A stretch of DNA of 64,000 bases, taken from Paraburkholderia phytofirmans OLGA172 (GTDB taxonomy: Bacteria; Pseudomonadota; Gammaproteobacteria; Burkholderiales; Burkholderiaceae). This document shows positions 57,788 through 64,000 of this stretch, piece by piece (within the stretch, counting starts at the first letter, position 1; each line of letters begins with the position of its first letter). The stretch is from positions 3,162,001-3,226,000 of the forward strand of contig NZ_CP014578.1 of the NCBI RefSeq assembly GCF_001634365.1, read 5' to 3'. The notes below the pieces were generated by a model, which saw nothing but the letters and a program-made list of their open reading frames with translations, did no database searches and had not been told where the DNA came from. A program made the position numbers and the translations under genes.

Positions 57788-58594
57788 GTGAAGATTCGAG
57801 TGCTGTCCGATTTGCATCTGGAGAACGACGAGCCCGAGCTGATCCCGCATGCGCAGGCGGATCTGATCGTGCTGGCCGGCGACATCCACAATCACGCGGC
57901 CGGCCCGCGCTGGGCCGCGCAAACCTTCGACGGCGCCGTGCCGGTGGTCTACGTGCCCGGCAATCACGAGTACTACGACGGCGAATTCGGCGCGCTCGAA
58001 ACCGCCCTCTACGACGCAGCCGCGCAAGTCGACAACGTGCATGTGTTGAACAACGCCGCGCTGGTCGACCCGCAAGGCCGCTGGCGCGTGCTCGGCACCA
58101 CCTTGTGGACCGACTTCGCGTTATACGGCGCGGATCCCGACACGCTTGCCGAGTCCATTGGCGCGGCGCGCCGGGTGATGCTCGACTTCCGCGGCCTGAT
58201 CCAGATGAACTGGCCGCACGACACCCAGGACTCGCCGCGCGACTTCACCCCTGACGATTCCATCGCGTTGCACCGCCGGGCCCGCGCCTGGCTCGAAAGC
58301 GAACTCGCGAGGCCGTTCGACGGCAAGACGATCGTCGTCACGCATCATGCGCCGCATCGGCTGAGTCTGGCCAAGCGCTATGCGGAAGACCTCGTGTCGG
58401 CCGGTTTCGTCAATCATTTGCCGGAACTGGTGCGCTCGCCCGTTGCACTGTGGATTCACGGGCATACGCATACGCCGTTCGATTACACCGTGAACGGCAC
58501 GCGCGTGATCTGCAATCCACGCGGCTATCTCGACCGGCGCACCCGTCGGCTGGAGAATCCGCAGTTCGCGTGGGATAAGGTCGTCGAGATATAG
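57788..58594 (+). CDS. Calcineurin-like metallophosphoesterase
   Basis: A 268-aa phosphoesterase with the five family blocks in order: SDLHLE, AGDIHNHA, PGNHEYYDGEFG, VVTHHAPH and HGHTHTPFDY. These supply the dinuclear metal ligands. The GTG start at 57788 is chosen because AGGAG lies 8-12 bases upstream and the sequence begins KIRVLSDLH. The substrate is unknown; homologues act on phosphodiesters or phosphoproteins. The hexanucleotide repeat lies 86 bp downstream. Confidence 0.88.
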   Translation: MKIRVLSDLHLENDEPELIPHAQADLIVLAGDIHNHAAGPRWAAQTFDGAVPVVYVPGNHEYYDGEFGALETALYDAAAQVDNVHVLNNAALVDPQGRWRVLGTTLWTDFALYGADPDTLAESIGAARRVMLDFRGLIQMNWPHDTQDSPRDFTPDDSIALHRRARAWLESELARPFDGKTIVVTHHAPHRLSLAKRYAEDLVSAGFVNHLPELVRSPVALWIHGHTHTPFDYTVNGTRVICNPRGYLDRRTRRLENPQFAWDKVVEI

Positions 58595-58680
58595 CGTCGG
58601 CTTGGGGCCGATCTGGGTAGCGCGGCCGGGCGCCACGCACTACGCTGTGGTTGTCGTTGGGTTCGGGGCGTGCCGACGCA

Positions 58681-58770
58681 TTGGCATTGGCATTGGCATT
58701 GGCATTGGCATTGGCATTGGCGTTGGCGTTGGCGTTGGCGTTGGCGTTGGCGTTGGCGTTGGCGTTGGCA
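58681..58770. repeat. Hexanucleotide tandem repeat (TTGGCA/TTGGCG)15
   Basis: Fifteen perfect 6-bp units: six TTGGCA, then eight TTGGCG, then one TTGGCA. It lies in the 252-bp gap between the metallophosphoesterase and the SRAP gene, ending 76 bp before the SRAP start. Frames reading through it encode (HW/RW)n or (NA)n and lack coding support. Confidence 0.95.
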
Positions 58771-58846
58771 CATCGGCGCCGCACCCAATCACCCGGATAG
58801 CTCAATCGGTGAAACCCGACAGCCCGGTGATCTCCGGAGGTCGCTC

Positions 58847-59566
58847 ATGTGTGGTCGAATCAGCCAGTACCGCGATCCGCATCTGTACGCACAGCAGCTC
58901 GGCCTCACCGACCCGCTTATGCTGTTCGACGCCGCCGACCGCCGCCCCGGCTACAACCTCGCGCCGGGGACCCACCCGCTGGCCATTTACCCGGACCAAA
59001 CGCTGCACGCGATCCACTGGGGTTATTGCCCGGATTGGGCACGCGAGCAGCATCTGCCGCAAACGATCAACGCGCGCGCCGAAACCGCGCCGCATACGCG
59101 CTACTTCAAAGACCTGTGGAAAACTGGACGGGTATTGGTGCCGGCGGACGGCTGGTTCGAATGGCGCATGGAAGCGGCGCCCGGAACATCAAACGGGGAC
59201 AACATGGGAGAAGCCGGCGCAACGGTCCGCCAGCCCTACTACGTGCATCTGAAAAGCGACGTACCGATGTACCTTGCGGCCTTATCGAGCGTACGTGGCA
59301 CCGAACCGCAAACTGAAGGCATGGGATTGGTGATCGTGACGGCCACCGCAGATGCGGGCCTGATCGACGTGCACGGTCGACGCCCGCTGGTGTTCGCGCC
59401 GGAGGCGGCGCGCCGCTGGCTGGACCCGGCGCTGCAGTTCGGCGAGCTCGAGCAGCTAGCACGCAGCACCTGCCTACCCGCCGCGCGCTTTCGCTGGCAC
59501 CGGGTGGGCCCGGAGGTAGACCGCACGCTCAAAGACGAACCAGGTCTGATCGAAGCGCTGCACTGA
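58847..59566 (+). CDS. SRAP-domain protein (YedK/HMCES-like abasic-site DNA-protein crosslink enzyme)
   Basis: A 239-aa SOS-response-associated-peptidase-family protein. The start MCGRISQYRD at 58847 places the catalytic cysteine at position 2 and follows GGAGG. The conserved Asn in TINARAETAP, the PADGWFEWR stretch and the His in DVHGRRPLVF complete the active site. Family members crosslink to abasic sites in single-stranded DNA and shield them. The in-frame extension upstream through the hexanucleotide repeat is not coding, because removing Met1 to expose Cys2 is essential to the mechanism. Confidence 0.92.
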   Translation: MCGRISQYRDPHLYAQQLGLTDPLMLFDAADRRPGYNLAPGTHPLAIYPDQTLHAIHWGYCPDWAREQHLPQTINARAETAPHTRYFKDLWKTGRVLVPADGWFEWRMEAAPGTSNGDNMGEAGATVRQPYYVHLKSDVPMYLAALSSVRGTEPQTEGMGLVIVTATADAGLIDVHGRRPLVFAPEAARRWLDPALQFGELEQLARSTCLPAARFRWHRVGPEVDRTLKDEPGLIEALH

Positions 59567-59705
59567 GCGCGCGGCGCGCCAATCGCAGCTGACCGGCAGC
59601 CGCACCGTAACGGCGCGGTATCGCGGAAAACATATTTAAAAAATGCAACATCCAGCTCGATCGCCGCGCGCCCGGCAACCCGGCGTGCTGGCGCATTTCA
59701 GAGCC

Positions 59706-59864
59706 TCAGCAATCGCGCCGTTGTGCCTGCGAATCAGGACGCTCGACCTTGATCGGCACCAGTTGCGGCTGCTGGTCGCGCAGGCGGCGCAGCAGATCGC
59801 GCGATGCGGCGATTCCGATCAGTCCCAGCATGACGGCCACGCCGATCATCAGATGCGTATCCAT
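59706..59864 (-). CDS. Possible 52-aa single-span membrane peptide
   Basis: ATG at 59864 preceded by GAAGGACGAGGAATTC, with AGGA-type ribosome sites. The product begins MDTHLMIGVAVMLGLIGIAA, an uncleaved hydrophobic segment, then SRDLLRRLRDQQPQLVPIKV and a polar tail ending in Cys. It looks like a small bitopic protein. Not recognised. It lies in the otherwise empty 517-bp gap 59567-60083 and could be chance, since GC-rich DNA gives many short frames. Confidence 0.4.
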   Translation of the reverse strand: MDTHLMIGVAVMLGLIGIAASRDLLRRLRDQQPQLVPIKVERPDSQAQRRDC

Positions 59865-60083
59865 GAATTCCTCGTCCTTCAATTGTTGCGGTTGTTGCGG
59901 TTTGCCGAACGGCGGCTAATTGAACGCGTCCGGCTGAATGCGGCAGCGCATGGACCACACGTTAGCAAATCGACCGCGGCGTAGAAGTAAGGAAATGTTG
60001 CGGCGCGGCACTTGTGTAACAGGCTGTCCCGCCACCTCGGCCTGGAATCGTCGACCATGGTAAACCGCCCGCGCGGCGCGGCT

Positions 60084-61022
60084 TCAGCTGCGCGCGAACT
60101 GGCGCAACTCCTCTTGATCGACGGCCAGCGTGGCGGGCAGTTCGTCGCGCAGGAATTCGACCCAGGTGCGAATTTTCGCGTCCAGATACTGCCGGGACGG
60201 ATACAACGCGTACAGATTCATTTCCTGCGATGTGTATGCCGGCAACAGCCACACGAGGTCGCCGCTACGCAGACCACTAATCGCCGAATAGATCGGCATC
60301 AGTCCGACCCCCATGCCGTTGGACACCGCCACCCCCATGGCTTCGGCGACGTTCACCTGGAAGGTGGCCGGGCCAAGGGCGACGGTTTCCTCGCCGTTCG
60401 GGCCGTCGAAGGTCCATTTGTCGGGCGGGAACACCGGTGTGACCAATTGCAGGCAAGTGTGGTGCGCGAGGTCCGCGGGCGTTTGCGGCACACCGTGCCG
60501 CTCCAGATAAGCCGGCGACGCGCACGCGATGCTGAACGCGCTGCCCAGCCGCTGCGACACCAGCCCCGAATCCGGCAGGCCGGTCGCCAGCGTCAGCGAT
60601 ACGTCGAAACCCTCGTCGAGCAGATCGGGCATGCGCTGCGCGAGCGTCAGTTCGATATGCACGTCCGGATAGCGCTCCTGATAGCGGCCCGCCGCCGGCA
60701 CCACATAGTGCTGGCCGAAGCTCGTCATCGCGTGGACCTTGAGCTTGCCGGATGGACGCGCGTGGGCGTCGCTGGCCTCCGCTTCCGCCTGATCCACGTA
60801 CGCAAGGATCTGCTCGCAGCGCTGCAGATAGCGCTCACCCGCCTCAGTCAACGCGATACGGCGCGTGGTGCGGTTCAAAAGACGCGTGCGCAGGTGCGCT
60901 TCCAGGTCGGAAACTGCGCGCGACGCGTACGCCGTGGTCGTGTTCAGATGCTGCGCGGCACCCGTGAAGCTGCCCGCTTCGACGACGCGGACAAATACGC
61001 GCATGTTTTGAAGCGTATCCAT
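60084..61022 (-). CDS. LysR family transcriptional regulator
   Basis: A 312-aa LysR protein. The HTH is at the N-terminus (AGSFTGAAQHLNTTTAYASR, AVSDLEAHLRTRLLNRTTRR). The effector domain is of the CrgA/DsdC-like group (KVHAMTSFGQHYVVPAAGRY, MGVAVSNGMGVGLMPIYSAI). Divergent from the NodT-FUSC efflux genes across a 310-bp control region full of repeats, the arrangement of AaeR with aaeXAB. Probably activates efflux in response to an aromatic acid (inference). Confidence 0.9.
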   Translation of the reverse strand: MDTLQNMRVFVRVVEAGSFTGAAQHLNTTTAYASRAVSDLEAHLRTRLLNRTTRRIALTEAGERYLQRCEQILAYVDQAEAEASDAHARPSGKLKVHAMTSFGQHYVVPAAGRYQERYPDVHIELTLAQRMPDLLDEGFDVSLTLATGLPDSGLVSQRLGSAFSIACASPAYLERHGVPQTPADLAHHTCLQLVTPVFPPDKWTFDGPNGEETVALGPATFQVNVAEAMGVAVSNGMGVGLMPIYSAISGLRSGDLVWLLPAYTSQEMNLYALYPSRQYLDAKIRTWVEFLRDELPATLAVDQEELRQFARS

Positions 61023-61057
61023 ACTTTTCCCTGTCGATCCGGAGTTAGTGCTTCAGC

Positions 61058-61163
61058 TGTCGGCCAGGGTTCGCGTGTCGGCTGGAGTTCGCGCTTTAGC
61101 GCTTACTCCAGCCCCATAGGGCGTTACTCTGGTCCCATGCAAAACACTTACTCCGGTCCCATA
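61058..61163. repeat. Repeat-rich LysR/efflux control region
   Basis: Two adjacent 18-bp units TGTCGGCYRGRGTTCGCG (61058-61075, 61076-61093) are followed by three imperfect 16-mers TTACTCCRGYCCCATA (61103-61118, 61124-61139, 61148-61163) spaced 21 and 24 bp. A hairpin CTGGAG-N18-CTCCAG (61082-61111) overlaps both sets. GCGATTGT also appears twice 24 bp apart (61199, 61223). This suggests helically phased sites for a regulator. Confidence 0.6.
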
Positions 61164-61289
61164 CAACATAGTTGCGATAAAGTTGCTCGAAATCGGTAGC
61201 GATTGTTACACGATTCGCAAAGGCGATTGTCTCATATTGCGTAAAAATCCCTTGCATTTTTACCAGTTATTCCCCAATCAATCAAAAAA

Positions 61290-61295
61290 TATAAT
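61290..61295 (+). promoter_or_regulatory. -10 element of the efflux operon promoter
   Basis: Perfect TATAAT 38 bp before the GTG start. The -35 position 17 bp upstream reads TTATTC, a poor match, as is usual for activator-dependent LysR targets. Confidence 0.45.
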
Positions 61296-61332
61296 GACGC
61301 ACATGCTTCTATAGCCATTTTTGGAGGAAATC

Positions 61333-62904
61333 GTGCAGTCTCCGGTACAGAAAGGGATCGCCGCAGCCGCGGTTCTCACGATCCTATTAACAATCGCAGG
61401 TTGTGCCAGTACCGGAGGCATCGCGCCGCAGGACCGCGGAATCGAGCCCTCCTCGCTCGATGCAGGCAACGCCATCCGGGCCGCCAACGCGGACGCCAAA
61501 TGGCCGGCCACCGACTGGTGGCGCGCGTATAACGATCCGCAGCTCAATGAGTGGGTCGAAGCCGCGCAGGCGGGCAATCCGAGTCTCGCTGCCGCCCAGG
61601 CGCGCGTACGCGAAGCCATGTCGATGGCGGGCGTCGCCCGTTCGGCGCTCTCGCCGCAAGTGAACGGCAGCCTGTCGATCCAGCGTCAGAAATGGGCCGA
61701 CAACGTCTTTTACGGCCCAGGCCCGCTCGCGGGCGAGCAGTCGTGGAACAACACCGGCACGCTGGATCTGTCGTACAACCTCGACCTCTGGGGCAAGGAC
61801 AAGAACGCCGCCGAACGCGCGCTCGACGCCGCCCATGCGAGCGCGGCGGACTTCCGCGCGGCCCAGCTCGAACTGGAAGGCAACGTGGTGCGCACGTACA
61901 TCGAGCTGTCGATGAACTACGCGCTGCTCGATATCGCCAAATCCACGCTGCAGCAGCAGCAGCAGATCGTCGACCTGGCGAACCGGCGTCTGAAAGGCGG
62001 CATCGGCACGCAGCTCGATGTGAGCCAGGCCGAAACGCCGGTACCGGAATACGAGCGCCAGATCGATGCGATCGAGGAAAAGATCGCCCTCGGCCGCAAT
62101 CAGATGGCCGCGCTGGCCGGCAAGGGTCCGGGCGCGGGCGACGCGATCCAGCGCCCGACGCTCTCGCTCGACAACGCACCCGCCGCTCTGCCAGGCGCGC
62201 TGCCCGCGGATCTGATCGGCCATCGGCCGGACGTGGTCGCGGCGCGCTGGACGGTCGCGGCGCAAGCGCGCGGCATCGACGTCGCCAAGGCTGACTTCTA
62301 TCCGGACATCAACCTGCTGGCGTCGATCGGCGGATATGCCGCAATGGGGCCGCTGTTCCAGTTCCTGAAGAACCCGTCGCATAGCTGGAGCGCGGGTCCG
62401 GCGCTGTCGCTGCCGATCCTGGACGGCGGACGTCTGCGCTCGCAGCTCGGCGCGGCGTCGGCAGGCTACGACGAGGCGGTCGATCGCTATAACCAGTCGA
62501 TCGTCGGCGCGCTGAAGGACATCTCCGATCAGGTGATCCGGATCCGTTCACTCGCAACCCAGGCGCAAGACGCCGACCGTTCGGTCGCAGCAGCTCGCAA
62601 GAACTACGATCTGGCGCGCGAAGGGTATCGGCGCGGTTTGACCGACTATCTGAATGTCCTGATCGCGCAAAACCAGTTGTTGCACGCACAGGAAGGCGTC
62701 GCGAAGATTCAGGCCGAGCGCCTCGGCGCGCATGCATCGCTGGTCACGGCTTTGGGCGGTGGACTCGACGAGCCGGCCAATGGTCCGAAGGCGAACGAGA
62801 CGTTGCCGGCGCATGGGAAGGGCAACGCCTCGGCAGCCAGTTCGACCGCCGCGGCGAGCCCGAGCCACCCTTCCGTCAACGCCAGCGCCAGCGCGGCTGA
62901 ATAA
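61333..62904 (+). CDS. NodT-family outer-membrane efflux lipoprotein
   Basis: A 523-aa TolC-type channel. The lipoprotein signal peptide has the lipobox LTIAGC, with Cys at about residue 24. Two outer-membrane-efflux repeats follow (NLDLWGKDKNAAERALDAAH, QLDVSQAETPVPEYERQIDA, GPALSLPILDGGRLRSQLGA). The last 40 residues are Ala/Ser-rich (ASAASSTAAASPSHPSVNAS), unusually long for the family and probably disordered in the periplasm. The GTG start at 61333 follows GGAGGAA. First gene of the operon; the FUSC gene starts 11 bp after its stop. Confidence 0.92.
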   Translation: MQSPVQKGIAAAAVLTILLTIAGCASTGGIAPQDRGIEPSSLDAGNAIRAANADAKWPATDWWRAYNDPQLNEWVEAAQAGNPSLAAAQARVREAMSMAGVARSALSPQVNGSLSIQRQKWADNVFYGPGPLAGEQSWNNTGTLDLSYNLDLWGKDKNAAERALDAAHASAADFRAAQLELEGNVVRTYIELSMNYALLDIAKSTLQQQQQIVDLANRRLKGGIGTQLDVSQAETPVPEYERQIDAIEEKIALGRNQMAALAGKGPGAGDAIQRPTLSLDNAPAALPGALPADLIGHRPDVVAARWTVAAQARGIDVAKADFYPDINLLASIGGYAAMGPLFQFLKNPSHSWSAGPALSLPILDGGRLRSQLGAASAGYDEAVDRYNQSIVGALKDISDQVIRIRSLATQAQDADRSVAAARKNYDLAREGYRRGLTDYLNVLIAQNQLLHAQEGVAKIQAERLGAHASLVTALGGGLDEPANGPKANETLPAHGKGNASAASSTAAASPSHPSVNASASAAE

Positions 62905-62915
62905 GGAAGCCGATC

Positions 62916-64000
62916 ATGTCAGCCGCCCCCTCTCCCGGCTCGCGCCCGACATCGTTCGCCGCGCTCTACGCGGCCGCCGCCGACTGGGCGCGCACCGACG
63001 GCCTCACGTGGGTCTATCTGTTCAAAGCGCTCGCCGCCTGCTTTCTGGCGCTCGGCATCGCGATGAAACTCGACCTGCCGCAGCCGCGCACCGCGATGAC
63101 CACCGTGTTCATCGTGATGCAACCGCGAAGCGGGATGGTGTTCGCCAAGAGCTTCTACCGGATCTGCGGCACGCTGGTCGGCCTCGTCGTGATGCTGGCG
63201 TTGATCGGCCTGTTCGCGCAGCAGCCGGAACTGTTCATCGCCACGACCGCGATCTGGGTCGGCATCTGCACCGCGGGTGCCGCGCGCAATCGCAACTTCA
63301 AATCGTACGGATTCGTACTGGCCGGCTACACCGCCGCGCTGATCGGCATTCCCGCTTCACAGCATCCAGATGGCGCGTTTCTGAGCGCGCTTACGCGGGT
63401 GGCGGAAGTGGTGGTCGGCATCATCAGCGCGGGCGCCGTCAGCGGGCTGGTGTTTCCGCAGTTTGCCGGCTTGCTGATGCGCAGCACCGTGCGCGCGCGT
63501 TTCTCTGCGTTCGTCGAGTATGTGTCGGCCTCTTTGGCAGGCCGCAACGACCGCGCGCGGATCGAAGCAACCAACGCGGGCTTTGTCGCCGACATCGTCG
63601 GTTTCGAAGCGGCGCGCAGTGCCGCCGTGTTCGAAGGCCCCGATTCGCGGATGCGCAGCGGCCGTCTGGCGCGTCTGAACAGCGAGTTCATGGCCGCCTC
63701 GACGCGCTTTCACGCGTTGCATCAGCTGATGAACCGGCTGCGCGATACGAACACGAGCAGCGCGACCGTCGCGGTCGACGCACTGGAGCCGTACTTCAAG
63801 GAAATCGCCCCCCTGCTCGCGAAATCAGGCGAACCGGTGTTGAGCGCCGCGGATGCCACCCACTCCGCCGCGCAACTCGACGCGTACAAAGCGGAGCTGC
63901 CCAAGCGGGTGGGCGCGACACGCGCCGCACTGGAAACGCAGCCGGACGCACCGCTGCTCGACTTCGACACGGGTGCTGAACTGCTGCGCCGCTTCATCGA
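62916..64000 (+). CDS. FUSC-family inner-membrane transporter (AaeB-like aromatic acid efflux), 3' end outside window
   Basis: The first 361 residues are visible. Starting MSAAPSPGSRPTSF, it has the FUSC membrane segments VYLFKALAACFLALGIAM, GTLVGLVVMLALIGLFA, LFIATTAIWVGICTAGA and VAEVVVGIISAGAVSGLVF, with the signature MTTVFIVMQPRSGMVFAKSF. A long cytoplasmic helical region follows. AaeB-type proteins export hydroxylated aromatic carboxylates with a membrane-fusion partner, which should lie just beyond the right edge. Start ATG at 62916 after AAGGAAG. Linked to the NodT channel and the LysR regulator. Confidence 0.9.
   Translation, partial: MSAAPSPGSRPTSFAALYAAAADWARTDGLTWVYLFKALAACFLALGIAMKLDLPQPRTAMTTVFIVMQPRSGMVFAKSFYRICGTLVGLVVMLALIGLFAQQPELFIATTAIWVGICTAGAARNRNFKSYGFVLAGYTAALIGIPASQHPDGAFLSALTRVAEVVVGIISAGAVSGLVFPQFAGLLMRSTVRARFSAFVEYVSASLAGRNDRARIEATNAGFVADIVGFEAARSAAVFEGPDSRMRSGRLARLNSEFMAASTRFHALHQLMNRLRDTNTSSATVAVDALEPYFKEIAPLLAKSGEPVLSAADATHSAAQLDAYKAELPKRVGATRAALETQPDAPLLDFDTGAELLRRFI

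Noticed and set aside
58410..58805. Minus-strand frame encoding an Asn-Ala repeat protein
   Set aside because: Product of the simple repeat; the rest is antisense to the metallophosphoesterase gene.
58670..58846. Upstream extension of the SRAP protein encoding (HW)n(RW)n
   Set aside because: It reads through the hexanucleotide repeat; the mechanism needs Cys2 directly after the start Met, and GGAGG precedes the internal ATG.
61058..61163. Replication iterons or CRISPR remnant
   Set aside because: Too few and too degenerate copies, no rep or cas gene nearby, and located in a regulator/target intergenic region.

Overview
The window reads as about 64 kb of the main chromosome of a Burkholderiaceae betaproteobacterium, most likely Paraburkholderia. 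The reasons are high GC with strong third-position GC bias, the thrS-infC-rpmI-rplT-pheS-pheT-ihfA-merR/tRNA-Pro block, a complete box (aerobic benzoyl-CoA) cluster, and abundant LysR regulators and chemoreceptors. No prophage, insertion sequence, CRISPR array or replication origin was seen.

Region 1 (1-5.8 kb): a reductive pyrimidine or cyclic-amide catabolic operon on the minus strand (M20-type carbamoylase, preT, preA, running off the left edge). It is divergent from a TetR/RutR-like regulator, with a perfect 18-bp palindrome between them. A Phd/VapC-type toxin-antitoxin pair sits directly behind the regulator, and its operator-like repeats overlap the regulator's stop codon.

Region 2 (5.8-14.4 kb): benzoate degradation through CoA thioesters. 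boxC-boxB-boxA and the shikimate-kinase-fused repressor boxR lie on minus. Benzoate-CoA ligase and an alpha/beta hydrolase lie on plus. The aldehyde dehydrogenase gene expected here (boxD) survives only as an N-terminal remnant. Both box promoters carry a shared 12-bp motif over the -10 element.

Region 3 (14.7-26.6 kb): three methyl-accepting chemotaxis proteins around a LysR-controlled acyl-CoA oxidation operon (FadB/FadJ-like enzyme plus a PimC/PimD-like acyl-CoA dehydrogenase pair). A 104-bp inverted-repeat element follows the operon.

Region 4 (26.6-37.5 kb): housekeeping translation block on minus: thrS, infC (apparent ATC start), rpmI, rplT, terminator, pheS, pheT, ihfA, a MerR-type regulator and tRNA-Pro, with tRNA-Val and relA upstream.

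Region 5 (37.5-50.3 kb): RidA, a hydrolase, the CoA-transferase pair scoAB with a divergent PAS-LuxR regulator, a thioesterase, a short-chain dehydrogenase, ETF-ubiquinone oxidoreductase (which would collect electrons from acyl-CoA dehydrogenases such as those in region 3), a TPR/glycosyltransferase-like protein, aroC, an MFS-acyltransferase fusion and a CBS protein.

Region 6 (50.5-64 kb): an O-acetylhomoserine sulfhydrylase-like enzyme with an unusual repeat-bearing C-terminal tail, a coupled hydrolase, an Mpo1-like protein, a YihY membrane protein, wrbA with a DUF2069-type gene, a GlcD-type FAD oxidoreductase, a metallophosphoesterase, a hexanucleotide repeat before an SRAP/YedK gene, and a LysR gene divergent from a NodT-type lipoprotein plus FUSC transporter, an aromatic-acid efflux type locus cut by the right edge.

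No wholly new system is evident. The strongest leads are the tandem-repeat tail on the sulfhydrylase, the broken boxD, the box operators, and several structured intergenic repeats.
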